Assembly (NCBI GenBank): GCA_013339895.1
Contig: JABACO010000001.1
Location: 1,826,544-1,890,543, forward strand
Reading direction: 5' to 3'
Length of the DNA stretch: 64,000 bases
Origin: Ephydatia muelleri
Taxonomy: Eukaryota > Porifera > Demospongiae > Spongillida > Spongillidae
Shown one piece after another: positions 11,613-24,608 of this stretch. The translations under genes were made by a program, and so were the position numbers. The stretch's first letter is position 1. The number at the start of each line of letters is the position of its first letter. The notes beneath the pieces are model-generated. The model had not been told where the DNA came from and made no database searches. It saw only the letters and a program-made list of their open reading frames with translations.

Positions 11613-13497
11613 ACAATCTTCATGCACGTATACAACTTGTTTATATGGACATGTACCAAGCAAGTTTCTGTGTGGGTCGGTGTAAATGTGTTTTTAAAAG
11701 CACTGTGGTTTTCTTATCATCACATCAATGGGAGGGTTTCTACTGCATCAAAGGATAGTATGTAGTCTACATGAATGTGTGTGTCTCTGTGTGTGTACTG
11801 TATCAAAGGATAGTATGTAGTCTACATAAATGTGTGTGTGTCTGTGTGTGTGTGCTCAAAAAGTCCTTGTGGTTATCTTCACATCACAATAGGAGGAGCT
11901 ACCCTACTATGTGCACACACACAGGGTTTAATGAAGGTAGTCTACACACACTTTACTTCCTTTGACATATCCAGAAATGGCCCATACATAGGTTAAAGTG
12001 ATGTCGTACAATAATTTACTTCACCAGCGGCATGTATTTATATTTCTCACAGCATTCGTACCTCTCCCACCTCCATAGATTGAACCCCCATTGCAAAGAA
12101 GTGCTCTTGATCATGCAGAGATTATAGTGTGAACGGAAAATTATAAAGACTTTACTACTAGTACATTGACCAACTCATGTGTAGTGCAAACCCATCATGT
12201 ACGTCGCTTTTTTCTTGTTTCTATTATGTTTTGGTCCCAGTAATTATGATGTATGCTCGTCGTTTTCTCGACAGAAGCGAATTGATACTCATTCGTTGCT
12301 CAGTGAGAATTATTTCTTCAGCTGGGTTCCATTTACAGGAGCCCAGAAATGGCGCATACATTGTAGGACATCTTTCAATTTTTTTCAAATTGAATTCAAA
12401 ACTAGCTTAAAATTGTCATTATTATATGCATTTAGCGTTACACATTGTAACGCTACATTCAAGACAATTTTTTAATTTGTACCGCGCATAATTAAAACAA
12501 ATATGTCATGCTGTAAATTAAAAATAATATGACCTTAACTAGACTAGAATTACTAACTAGCTAGCTAGCTAGCTAGTTCACGAGACATCGTCACTGGAGT
12601 TTGTGAGACTCTCGAGTATATGACCGTGAGTTTGTTATGTTATAGCCTCACTTACCCTCTAATTGCCAAGGTTTAATGCATGTGTTTAAATATGCGACAT
12701 GATTGGCAACTGCGTGAATCTCACGCTGAATGAGTGAGACTTTGTGATCGAGAGTTCCCCATTCAATTGCTTTCTATGTAACTGTCATTTTTAAAATTGT
12801 ATTCGCTGACAGCTTCGAAGTCTTTTACCATGAATGTGAAACACCCCGCCCCCCAGATTTTCACACGCTAGAGATATTACACGCACACACGCACACACAC
12901 ATACACACATAAGCACACAAAGCTAAACACACACACACATAAACACACACATAAACACACACAGCTACTCACACACACACATAAACACACACATAAACAC
13001 ACACAGCTACTCACACACACACACACATAAACTACTCACACACATGGAGATCACTTGAGAGCACAACAGGATTGCGCTATAGCTCTAGGGGTTACAGTGT
13101 CATCATGGAAAGTTCGCTGCCATGTTTGTTTAGTGTCCTAACTATTATAGGTCATCATTTATAAATACGTGTGATGTACGTGAACACTATTTTTTGGCCT
13201 GTTCAAGAGGCACTACTTCAGACTTAGTAGCAGTGTTGCAAGAACATGGTACATGTATATGTGCCACAACTGTACCAGGATTGCTTACTTGGGTCAGTGA
13301 TGGTCCTCTGTTTGGCTTTGGCTGAAGTGATTGCACAGGTCATTTATTTGCCTACCAAGTCATTTTAGATGCCTACTAGTTCACCAGGTCATATGGGTGG
13401 TCCACCAGGTCATATGGCACCAGGTCATATAATGGATGCCTATCTGTTATCACACCAACTGTGTTGTCCCTTCAGCGTTATCGTCCCTGATGGAAGT

Positions 13498-15415
13498 TGG
13501 GTCATTCCATACCAAACGAGCAGGAGTTGTGACTCACGTCTTCCAATTTTGCTCCAAATTCTCATATATGTTGGTCTTGATATAAAAGTGACTTGTACGA
13601 TTTATTGAGTTAATAACTTTAATGGTTTACGAAATACACGCTACTGAATAATTAATTTTTTCATACAAATTGCAACTTTGCACACTTATATCTTGGCCGC
13701 AATACAATGCACAAAGGAGTTCTGGGCATCAAATTGAAGACCATGATCAGCTGAACTGATTTATGATGATTATTTTGGGGTGTAGTTAAAGGGTTAAATT
13801 TGTATCAACTTCAAAGCACCTTTTTCAATATAGAGGTGCCTTCCCACACCGAAACACAAATTTTTTTATTACAAAAGTGAAGGGACGATCAATGTCAGTA
13901 CTTTTCTGAAACAAAAAGTTTGTGTATTGATTGCCCCTGAGAACCACACGCTGTTAAACCTGAGGACGCCATTTTTTCCTCATCAAAAATCATTGTTGTT
14001 TTTATAGTTTCCAAGTGGTGTTATGTAACTGTCTTACCACAGCTGCCCACCAGTGGGTTTATCTAGTAGCGCATGACTCAGCAAATTGTGTTTCCTTATT
14101 TGGACAAGAGCGCGCGTTTTTTGCTTTTGTCTCAACATGTCCATTGATCGTCACCCGTTCAAGAAGCATAGGCGCCGCATATATGTGCATCTTCGAGTTG
14201 CATCAGAACATCCATCTCTGTCTTTGCGAAGTGGAGACTTGCTGTGTGTAAACTGTCTAAAAGCAGTTCAAAAGAATGATGTGAAGTAGCTTTCGAACCC
14301 GCAGGGCCTAGCAGTCTTTCCCAGGAATGTGCTGAGTCAACTCCTTATTCCTCAACGCAAGATAGCGACAGTTCAAGTGACGATTTGCCCGATAGTCTTG
14401 CATTACGCAAGATAAACGAAACGCTTTCTTCACAAGAGGTCTCCCCATTTAGAAAGAGATGTATCCATATTCAAAGTCTATCGGGCAAATCGTCACTTGA
14501 ACTGTCGCTATCTTGCGTTGAGGAATAAGGAGTTGACTCAGCACATTCCTGGGAAAGACTGCTAGGCCCTGCGGGCTCGAAAGCTACTTCCTGGGAAAGA
14601 CTGCTAGGCCCTGCGGGTTCGAAAGCTACTTCACATCATTCTTTTGAACTGCTTTTAGACAGTTTACACACAGCAAGTCTCCACTTCGCAAAGACAGAGA
14701 TGGATGTTCTGATGCAACTCGAAGATGCACATATATGCGGCGCCGATGCTTCTTGAACGGGTGACGATCAATGGACATGTTGAGTCAAAAGCAAAAAACG
14801 CGCGCTCTTGTCCAAATAAGGAAACACTATTTGCTGAATCATGCTACTAGATAAACCCACTGGTGGGTAGCTGTGGTAAGACAGTTACATAACACCACTT
14901 GGAAACTATAAAAACAACAATGATTTTTGATGAGGAAAAAATGGCGTCCTCAGGTTTAACAGCATATGGTTCTCAGGGGCAATCAATACACAAACGTTTT
15001 GTTTCAGAAAAGTACTGGCATTGATAGTCCCTTCACTTGTGTAAAAAAAAAATTTGTGTTTCGGTGTGGGAAGGCACCTCTATATTGAAAAAGGTGCTTT
15101 GAAGTTGATACAAATTTAACCCTTTAACTACACCCCAAAATAATCATCATACATCAGTTCACCTGATCATGGCCTTCAATTTGATGCCCAGAACTCCTTT
15201 GTGCATTGTATTGCGGCCAAGATATAAGTGTGCAAAGTTGCAATTTGTATGAAAAAATTAATTATTCAGTAGCGTGTATTTCGTAAACCATTAAAGTTAT
15301 TAACTCAATAAATGGTATGAGTCACTTTTATATCAAGACCAATATATATGAGAAATTGGAGCAAAATCGGAAGACGTGAGTCACAACTCCTGCTCATTTG
15401 GTATGGAATGACCCA
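13498..15415. repeat. 1.9-kb near-perfect palindrome (fold-back element)
   Basis: The left arm 13498-14395 begins TGGGTCATTCCATACCAAA and its reverse complement forms 14478-15415, leaving an 82-bp loop. Arms are highly similar. The right arm carries an extra repeat of a 'gggaaagactgctaggccct' segment near 14549-14610. The flanks show 'gt' on both sides, the only hint of a target duplication. It sits inside the 11-kb insertion. Confidence 0.85.
14086..14289 (+). pseudogene. Protein-like fragment inside the palindrome arm
   Basis: A 67-codon open frame contains a basic HPFKKHRRR stretch and a CVNC-type Cys pair near its end. The mirrored sequence lies in the other arm. It could be a captured gene fragment or a remnant of a transposon protein. 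No family is assigned. Confidence 0.25.
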
Positions 15416-15497
15416 GTTGTGACCTAAATAATATAACAATATAGATGTTTGTCTAAAGCCAACTGTACCTATTCATGTCCTATGCTTCATTGCTACC

Positions 15498-15930
15498 TTG
15501 CAGGGAATAGACCAACCTGGACCTTCAACTGGTGCCGAGGATCATGAGTCTGCAGATCATACACACAACAGTGAATTGCAAGACAAAGACTATGGCTGTG
15601 TTCCTGGCAGGAGAAACAAAGGTCCAGGAAAGTTGTGCTGTAGTGAGCAGAGAGACAACAGTAGCCACTCTCCAGTTTTAACTTCAAACAATGTGCAGGT
15701 CGCAGTCATGTACATGTGGATGAATGGAAAGAATATACTTCTTCAGGTCAGGGTATTTACCATTGAACACGTGTATATGTGCATGAAATTAAAAGAAATT
15801 TTAAACTCAACCTATGTATATACATATGTATCGAATTTTAATTTTAAGAGAGGCACATTGCAGTATAAGTTGGCAAGGGTTCATGGATGTGCAATCGGTA
15901 TTTTGCCAGAAGTTGTAGGATACTTTGTAT
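15498..15930 (+). other. Open frame of uncertain status inside the insertion
   Basis: This lies directly downstream of the palindrome. A possible exon starts after TTGCAG near 15502 and reads a polar, Gly/Asp/Ser-rich sequence to about 15698, where an AATGTGCAG|GTC donor is possible. The remainder of the frame is AT-rich and noncoding in character. No homolog is recognised. Confidence 0.2.
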
Positions 15931-17171
15931 GATTAACTTACATTGTCATATGATAGACATGTACACACACACACACACGAACACACACACATATACACAC
16001 ATACACACACACAGGCACACCAACATGCATGGACATGCATGCAAACGCACTCGCTTTTCTCCACACATTCACACACACATACACAACACGTATGCATAAG
16101 CGAGTGCGCATTTGTGCTCACATGTACAATGTGCATGAACACACATGCATTGACAATTCATGAATACATACATGTAACACAGAGTTGCACCAGCAGGTCC
16201 TCATTTCTTCCATATACACTCTTCCCTCCTCTCCTCATATCACCTCTCTCCCCTCCTCTCTTCCCTCCCTTCTCTCTCCCCTCCCTTCTCTTTCCTCTCC
16301 TATTCACCTCCCCTCTTCCCTCTACCCTCATCCCTCTCTCTCCCCTTCTCTCCCCCCTTCTGTCTCCTGTCTTCCCTTTTTGGATCTACATGAAAGCTTT
16401 CCTTAGAGATGTTTGTCCCTCATCATTTTGATCTTGTGTAAACTAACTGAGGTGTTGACCATGAATAATGATACGTGGGTAAGGGGACCTACATGTATGG
16501 ACACACATATGCTCACAACATGTACAAGTGTTATTTTGATGAAGTTTAGAAAGCACTGTGGAATGCTCATCTTATGATTGTTATGTGTTACGTCATATAT
16601 ATCAAGTATAGGCTCCGACAAGTCTATGTGAATGCATTTAAAAAAAGTACAAGGTGATCCAAAAGTTATGCAACCTGAATAAACATGCAACTATAAAGTT
16701 AATCATTGGAATGTCTTTTTAGTTTTTAAAAACCATATTTATGAATGTTAGTTCTGAAGCTATTACAGCTGAAAGATTTGCGTTACTTTTGGATCACCCT
16801 GTACAGCTGTACACATACATGAACACACATGCCTGGACTATTCATGCATGAATACATAACCTGCCCACACAGAGTTGCACTGGTCATATTGTTTATCAAC
16901 ATGTGTCCTCATTTACTCCATTTTACACTTTTCCCTCCTCTCCTCACATCACCCCTCTCCCTTCCAGCTTCCTCCCCTTTCCCTACCCTCTATCCCTTTC
17001 CTTTTTCTTTGCCTATCCCCTCACCACCCCTCTCTCCCCTCTCCCCTTCTGTCTCTGGTTGAGCTTGTGTAGATTCACTGTGTGGTGTGGCTATGAATAA
17101 TGATAAGTGGGCAATGGGGAGTGACTCACACATATTGTCTTGTGTCAGAGCAGATGGCAGCACTCCTCCTG

Positions 17172-17207
<36 letters not shown>

Positions 17208-19140
17208 CACTTGCACACAGACACACATTTCATAGGGTGTTGTACATGACTAGTTTTATATACCACTGCATGCAGTTATGATCATGCCGAACATATGCAT
17301 ACATGTATGCACATTAAACCAACATGCATGGAGTGGAATGAGGGAAGTTTATTGAGCTTCACACCATTTCACATGCAAAAGATAGGAGTCCTACACATAC
17401 ACATAGCGGCGATGCATGCACACGAAAAGTAATTTCAGATATGTACCACAAAGAGATTATAAATACCTACATTCACACACATGCATACACAAAAGTAAGT
17501 CATATACTGAAAGCACCACAAAGAGATAAAGGGTTTTTGTTTAGGGAGTAAACAATGTTTAATGTTTTGATGAAGGGCGAATGGTTGTGCACCTAACCCC
17601 TGCTTATAATTAGATGTAGCATGGAAAAGCATATAGGGGCATTGAAAGGGGACTTTGTCTAAGGTTAAAGTAGGTCTAGCCTGCCTGCCTGCCTGTCTGC
17701 AACTCCCCCCTCTAAACATACTATCCCAAACTAGATTTTTCCTTTGTCTGGTTCCAGGTATTGTACTGCTATATATAATGGTGTTCTTGGGAAAGCAACC
17801 ATTCAGTCTCATAGCCAGCTATCGACGACCTGAACTTTGCTGACCCATGCACCCACCACTCCTCTCGTGCACTGTTTGTACCTGTACACTGATTTTCAAT
17901 TTTAGACAGTGCAAGTCAGTTTATTTTCTAAATCAGCCGCTCCCTATCTGCTGGAACTATTCAAAATAATCGTTTCTCTCTTAGCATGCAAACAGATGTA
18001 TTTCAATTCCTCTTTGCTGACAAAGGAGTTATTGCAGAAAGAGGTTATAAGGAGTATGGTCGTGATGATTTTGATGAGAGATATGTCAAGTATGACCAAA
18101 ATGGTGAGATGGGTGTGCAGTTGAGTTCCTTATCAAAATGAAGAGTTCTGTCACATGGACAAGGTGCAAAGCATTCTCCAAGATAAAAGAAATTAAAGTG
18201 AAAAAACCTTTTTTGAATGCCTATACATGTTTGTTGTGAAAAAGCGTGTTTAATTATTGAAATCAATTATTGTGGGCTTCCCATTAAATTAATCAGATCA
18301 ATAATCACTTCATGTACATGTATATGAAGGACACTAGAAAATTGTGCTGGCAGTAATGATAGATATTTTTGTTGTTGTGCATCTCCAAGAGATGTCCGTC
18401 CAGTCAAGCTCTTGTGACTTCTCTTTTATATTCCAGCCTGCCCCTTATTTAATGTTGCACCCTGAAAGAGGTCTGCCTGCTTTCATTTTTCTGTGACGTC
18501 CAATTCAACTGCATCTGATATTAAACTTTCAATGAGGATCTCCAGGAACAGATGTAGCTCATCAGGCACCACATGGTCTATATAGGTCGATTGGTAGGAG
18601 TGATTCGCATCAGTCATTAGTGTACATGACCATGTGTGTGTGTGTGTTTGTGTGTGCATGTGCGCATGTGTGTGTGTTTGTGTGTGTGCATGTGCACATG
18701 TGTGTGTGCATGTGTGTGTCTCTCTCTACTGGCACAATACTTGTGGGACGGCAAAGCAAATGCTGAGGTTTCTTTTTCAAAATTGATATCATTAGACATT
18801 CAAGTGCACATGCAAGCATATGCATGTGAGTATGTGTGTGCAGTGTGTGTGGGTGTATTGGCACAAAACGTGTGAGAGGGACACTAACCTCAAAGCAATG
18901 CTAATTTGCAGCCAGACATAAGTAACGATAGTAGTGCAACACTGTGTGAATGGTGTGAATATATTTTGTAGAAAGTTTGGAGACAATTAATACACAGCAG
19001 ATACAACAGAATACAGCTATCACACAGTTGAAGCTGCTTTCAGGATGCTTCAGTTTTGCTCGATCAATGGTGCACATTATTTAGAAAACACAATGCATGC
19101 ACGTTGTGGCGCCGTATTGGTTCCAATAGTTGCGTAATGG

Positions 19141-19317
19141 TATAGAGAGGTTGCAGTGTCATCCCGGGAAGAGCGGCGGCCATGTTTTTTGGTGTCTCCA
19201 GTTCTGTTACAGAATGTTTCCAATCTGTAAAAGATTATTTACAACCTGTAACAGAACTCGGGACACCAAAAAACATGGCCGTCGCTCTTCCCGGGATGAC
19301 ACTGCAACCTCTCTATA
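19141..19317. repeat. MITE-like hairpin, about 177 bp
   Basis: TATAGAGAGGTTGCAGTGTC at 19141 pairs with its reverse complement ending at 19317. The stems are about 70 bp with one or two mismatches, around a loop of about 37 bp that itself contains short repeats of 'aatctgtaa'. Confidence 0.85.
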
Positions 19318-19359
19318 TACACGCCACAGACAAATATCGGAACGAATATACAACTATGT

Positions 19360-19728
19360 ACAGTATCATCCAGACGTAGCTTGACAAACGTGCGCGAGAC
19401 ACGCTCGAGTCCCCAGAATGGCGTGTATGTTTGCTTCCGGGACACGTACACGCGTCTGAATTGTCGAGTCTCGACCGAGAGCATTCGTGTTTCGAGTATT
19501 ATTAGTTCGTGACACGACGGTTAACAATCGTGACTCGTAGTTACATTGTCGTGTTTCGAATGAGCGGCGAAGTTGTGTCCCTTAATTGCACGCGAGTTCG
19601 TGTCTCGAAAATGTCGCTCGTGCCACGACTAACCTGATGCGTGTGAAACACAAGTATGCTCGAGTCACGCACGGGTATCACTCGTGACGCGCGCACGCGT
19701 GTGTCAAGCTACATCTGGATGGTACTGT
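19360..19728. repeat. CpG-rich hairpin cassette
   Basis: ACAGTATCATCCAGACGTAG at 19360 is mirrored at 19703-19728 with a few mismatches. Between the ends the DNA is much richer in CpG than its surroundings and is full of degenerate CGTG/ACGAG/GTGTC words on both strands. No open frame of note. Confidence 0.65.
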
Positions 19729-20184
19729 ATGCGCGATTTATACAAATGTAAGCGGCCAAGATTGATAGCAGGTATACACGAGGTACAGACTGACAAACAT
19801 ACAAAAATAAGGTGTATATATATATGTGTGATCACGGGTGTGCGTGTGACAATCTATTACAAAAGGTTCCATCAATACATTGTACTGCGCAAGCGCAGAC
19901 TAATAAATCCTGCATTACACAAACGATCCCGATCGCATCGGGTAAGATCGCATAGTAACTCAACTGGTAGAAAACCTTTTTGGGCAGCGCGACGAGAGGT
20001 CTGGGACCGATTTCATGCCATCAAAAAACTGAAGGAGGGCCACACTCATAACGCAGATCAACTACATAGCATTATCTGTATGGTACTATCCGCACGTGAG
20101 TCAATTTTGAGGGCACGAGATGGAGGAACGTACAGATTCAACATGAAATGCTTCTCCCGGGTATGGAAGCCGATTTTTCAATAG
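19684..20184 (+). CDS. Hypothetical 166-codon open frame near the insertion's right end
   Basis: The frame starts in the CpG-rich hairpin. The C-terminal half (from about residue 95: basic/aromatic, WAARREVWDRFHAIKKLKEG and then DQLHSIICMVLSARESI) looks like genuine protein. The N-terminal half is probably not coding. No family is recognised. As the only protein-like frame near the element's end it may be part of its coding capacity or a captured exon. Confidence 0.3.
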   Translation: MTRARVCQATSGWYCMRDLYKCKRPRLIAGIHEVQTDKHTKIRCIYICVITGVRVTIYYKRFHQYIVLRKRRLINPALHKRSRSHRVRSHSNSTGRKPFWAARREVWDRFHAIKKLKEGHTHNADQLHSIICMVLSARESILRARDGGTYRFNMKCFSRVWKPIFQ

Positions 20185-20560
20185 GAAGGCCTAGTTTTTA
20201 GTACATTTTATAGTTACTAGCTATATTATTTTCAAATAGCAAAATCGTAAATCGTAAAGGTATTGACACAAATGACCGTGGAATATTGTAATGAGAAACC
20301 CTTCTCATTGACTACCTGTACATTTGGGGACAATGTTATGACAATCCTAGGGAAGTCCCAGCTTAAATAGGAAAAATACGGCGACACCACTAAAAATCAT
20401 AACAAATGTAGTGTACTAACATTTTCAAATTTCAAATCCTGGGAAAAATCTGGCGTCCTTGGTATACAACTAACCCATACATTGGTATGGGAAGGTATAC
20501 GGGAATATTCGGTGATTCGCAAACAGCGAGTAAATTATTGACCGCTCATTTCTGGATATG

Positions 20561-21747
20561 GACTGACAGCCTGAAAATCGGTCAATACATCTGTGAGTGG
20601 GTTAGAAAATGATGCCATGTTTAATGTTCTCTTAAAGGAGTCTAAGCTGTAAGCTTATGTATAGCATCGTACCAGAAGGTTGTAGACACCTGTAGTGTGC
20701 TTGATTATAATATACAGGATGACATAAGCCGGTCATCCGTTAAACCCATTTTCGAGCCCATCACTTCTAAATGCCACATGCGGTTCTATAACACAATCAC
20801 TGTTTGCCTCAGGGGACGTGTGCTGAAAGAATGCTCTCTGGTTGTGTTTGTTAGCAAAATGTTAACATTTGCTCATGTTCATGCAGCTCAATATCGTACA
20901 CTCCAACTCGTGCAGCTATAAACACAATTCATTTGTCTGCATAATGCTTGGGAATGCCACATCAATCACAAGACGTACAACAGCAGACTAATTACATTTA
21001 TGCATACACACTACTTAAACCTGCAGCTGTGCAAGTTCAAGTTCTGTTTACCGCAACTCGATCACCGTCTATATGTCAACTATAAACCTCTTGTGGCTTT
21101 TATTTAATTTCAGGTCTGTGCTTATGAAAATGAATTAAAATATTGTTCAAGTTGTTCCCTTCATGTAGTTAGTGCCAAGTGTATCACATAAAAAAAATGT
21201 ACGGAGCAGATGTGTAAACCATTCTGTAATGTGAATGTGTTTGTACCGCAATTCAAAGCTTGGTATCAGAATTGGTTTTAAGCATCCAAGAATTATGAAT
21301 AAATTAAGGGGTGGAGAGTGAATGAATAGCCAATTCCAATCCAAATGGTTACGGTTTTAATTTGGCGACCTAGCACGCGCGCCTTGAACGTCAATTAAAT
21401 CTGTTAACTAACATAAACTGCCAACTGGTTGCTTCAGCAAAACACTGGCTACTGGCCTGGTTATTACACTGATTGGTTAACTTCAGAAGTTGCAGTGTCT
21501 TTTACCCTGATATATCCTTGACGACAGGACAAGGGGGCGGGGTCCAAACCTCACCAGTGATAGAGTAAGGGTTACAGACGTCGACCCTTTTTGTTCTAAT
21601 AATTAATAATTCTGGTTCAACGCTGTCATATCACACAGAACACACCCCTACCACTCTCCCTGGTTGTCCCACTTTTGCATCTATACCATCCCAGCTGTAC
21701 TCCCATTAGTTTTAGTTTCCTATTTAATGCACTTTTTGTTGTTTTAG
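20561..21747. other. Arm sequence between the insertion and the TRIM copy
   Basis: This pairs with 45095-46280 on the right. Open frames in both arms show no domain. The first exon of the TRIM gene may lie here, since the recognised part begins at a splice acceptor, but no start was identified. Confidence 0.5.
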
Positions 21748-23795
21748 TGGTCAGCAACGTACACACATCTCGTGTCAGCTGTGTTCCAAGCCCTACAAAG
21801 AACCAGGAATTCTTCCATGTCTCCACTCTTTCTGTGAGCATGAGGTGACAGAGAGGTCTGGGACCAAGCAGAATATGGAGTGTTCTATCTGTCAGAGAAG
21901 TATCACCATACCAGAGGGTAGAGTCAATGCTATACCTCAGAACCTCCATCTTGGCTTTGAAGTGAAGGTGGCTGGGTACATGTCCAGTGATGGTGAAAGG
22001 TCATGTGATGCTTGCATTGATGGAAGCACAAGGCCTGCAGTGGTGTTCTGTTGCGCATTTCATCATCCTCTTTGCAAGCCATGCTATGATCACCACAAGT
22101 GTAGTAAGATATTCTATCACTATGAGCTGGTTGGATTAGATAAGAACTCAATCAAAATACTTCCATCCATAATGACACCAACTAAACATGCAACCAACCT
22201 CATAATTATAAGGAAAAACAATTGAAATTTTTTTGCGAGGCTTGCCAATTACTGATGTGCAAAGACCACAAGGACCACAGGATTGCTGACATGTGCAATA
22301 TTGCTGACATGTGCAATATTGCAAAGGTCCACAGAGATGCCATGAGGTAGGCACTTGTGTGTGCTCAAGAAGTGACCTCAAAGTTGACCAGAGCCATTGA
22401 TGCCAACGACAAGATGGCAGAACAGGTTGAGACTACCAGAGAGAATGTCACACTGATCATAACTCAAGCATTTGAACAGCTCCACCAAACCATTGAGGAA
22501 AGGAAGAAGATGCTGTTATCAGAGATGGAGGCCATTGCACTTTCCAAGACTACAGCTCTGACCCTCCACAAGGAACAATTGATGAAGATGCAAGATGAGA
22601 TTGGTCACTACACTGAGATGACCTCCCACATCCTCCAGACCCACACTGACTACGAGATGGTAGTACTTGGAGATCTGCTACCCACTGAACTGAAGGCCAT
22701 CCTGAAGAAGGTTGAAAATGTGTCCATCACTCCAAATCTGTCTAGTGGCATACATGTGTCTTTACACATTGAGTCTCTTATTCAGGAACTCTCCATATTT
22801 GGTCATGTAATAGACTCACCTCCATCTCCATCATACAGCACATGGTCTTCTGAGTCAGGAGCCAAGGTGAAGGAAATGTATTGTGTTAAAGTGGCGAGCA
22901 TGACCTCAAAGGGAGAGAGGTGCTTATATGGTGGTCTACAGGTGAAGGCTGAGCTGATGCCCAAGTCACATGATGAAGCAGCTGTCCCAGGAGAGGTGGA
23001 GGACCATGGGGATGGTACCTACACCATCTCCCTCACCCCTCAGACTGCTGGTCATCACCAGCTCCTAATCACAATGGATGGTCAACATGTACAGAACAGT
23101 CCTTGTGACCTTGATGTGAGAAGGCATCGCCAATACAACACCCTATGTGACCCAGAGCAAGTTATCCATTGTAGTAGTGCTCCATCAGGTATTGCCATCC
23201 ATGACAGTGGAGACATCTATGTAGCCTGTTGGAGGGATCACAGTATCCATGTTTTTGACCAAGCTGGCCAGCACAAGATAACCATAGGTAGTCGTGGGAG
23301 TGGTGATGGTCAGTTCGATAATCCATATGGCATATTCATTAAGGGAGATGTGATGTATGTTGCTGATTGGGGTAATCATCACATTCAGAAGTTGACAACA
23401 GGAGGACAGTTCCTGCAAAAGTATGGCCAATATGGATCAGGTCAGGGACAATTTAAGTTCCCATCATTTGTTATTGTGGACCAAAGGGATAGGTTGATTG
23501 TTTCTGATAGTCGCAATAACAGAGCAGTAATATTGGATCAAGCTGGCACCTGGCTATTGACCATAATTGGTAATGTCACTGGTAGTCATGCTTTCCTAGA
23601 GCCACGAGGCCTTGCCTTGGACCCTCAAGGAAACATTCATCTTGCAGCCTGTGGTTCTAACAGCATCAAAGTCTTCAGAAGATCCACACAGTTGGCAATC
23701 TCAATAATCCTGATGGTGTTATGCTAGATCCTAAGAGTGGTAGTCTGTATGTAGCAAACTGTGGTGCTAACACTGTATTGAAGTATTGTATGTAG
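21748..23795 (+). pseudogene. TRIM-NHL copy, disabled
   Basis: This is the same gene as 42913-45094 in inverted orientation. It begins after GTTTTAG with a RING that keeps the CQLC pair, then C..H..C and CSIC. Disabling changes are: a 4-nt loss near 22187 and a small insertion near 22225 that break the B-box 2 frame; a TAG at about 22348-22350; and a deletion of about 175 bp near 23675 that removes part of the last NHL repeats. The 456-codon frame from 22357 looks intact but covers only coiled coil, filamin-type repeat and part of the NHL propeller. TRIM2/3-like proteins are usually E3 ligases or RNA-binding repressors; this copy should not make a full protein. Confidence 0.85.
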
Positions 23796-24608
23796 TGTGG
23801 TGTAATGGTTTGTACAATCATTCCGTTGTGCAGTAAATACATTCAGATGACATGATGCCTACACCCCCCCCTCCCCCCCCCACATTGCCTGGTGGAGGTG
23901 ATACAGGAAGATGTATGGGAGGTGGAGACATCTGATGACTTATGAGCCATCAGTTGTGTTGCACACTCTCTCCCCTATCAGGAATGAGTAGGCTAGCCCT
24001 AATAACATGGCTGCCATGGCTACACATGGCACAAGGGACTTGGAGGGACATTTGATGCACAGAGCTGTATTTGGAGAAGGTTCATATCCAGGGTTAGGAC
24101 AACTCTTGTGGTGGTATGGAGTTAGGCACACCTCATGGAGGTCTGTATAGCTTCATTTATCAAGTTGGTTAAATTCAGAATCAAAGCTGTCATGTGGTTC
24201 AGAGATGGATAGTGTAGAAGCTTTCATAAATAACACCCCTCTTTTAATTGAACGGAGTACTTCATTCAATTTTAAGTGCATTTTGGCCTCACAGTTTTAT
24301 GGAGAATAATTACCAAATCAGGACAGAGTACATCAGCTTTTGAGTAGCTTGTTGTCCCTCATTGAATTGTTTTTACATTTATACAGAAGAGTCTTTTCAG
24401 CAATTAACCGGATATACGGTATAAGCATCTCAACCTAGAGCCTTATCACTCTTGGAAGCCTTGTCATCTATACAACAGAGATGGGACATGCTGGGGTGTA
24501 TGAACTGAAGGTAACCAATGAAATAGGTTGCGAACTCAGTAGCTCGATTGTGGCGATGGGCTATAGGTGCTGCGACTGTTCATCGGTAAGATTGATATAC
24601 ACACTTAC
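23796..24608. other. Spacer between TRIM copy and GGNH gene (left arm)
   Basis: Pairs with 42103-42912. Contains C-runs near 23868-23881 and no supported exon. Confidence 0.5.

Larger units (their letters stand above)
9563..13060. repeat. Diverged tandem modules inside the insertion
   Basis: 9563-10400 and about 12340-13060 share an ordered set of phrases: 'ccagaaatg..catacat', 'caatttttttcaaat', 'ttcgctgacagctt', a (CA)n tract, then 'gagatcacttgagagcac'. This indicates an old internal duplication. A second module (10520-10640, 'cagtcatgtacatgt' onward) recurs at about 15705-15800. Confidence 0.6.
9563..20560. mobile_element. 11-kb insertion with perfect 14-bp terminal inverted repeats
   Basis: The left end CATATCCAGAAATG (9563-9576) is the exact reverse complement of the right end CATTTCTGGATATG (20547-20560). 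The right arm holds the uninterrupted site: at about 46272-46292 the left flank (ending tgtggg) runs straight into the right flank (actgacagcc). At most one G is duplicated, so there is no ordinary target-site duplication. Internal copies of the terminal motif occur near 11968 and, diverged, near 12340. The interior is made of repeated modules, microsatellites, a 1.9-kb palindrome and hairpins. No recognisable transposase was found. Confidence 0.75.

Noticed and set aside
22357-23727. 456-codon TRIM frame taken as an intact gene
   Set aside because: It starts after a stop within the gene, lacks RING and B-boxes, and its NHL end is removed by a deletion relative to the other copy.
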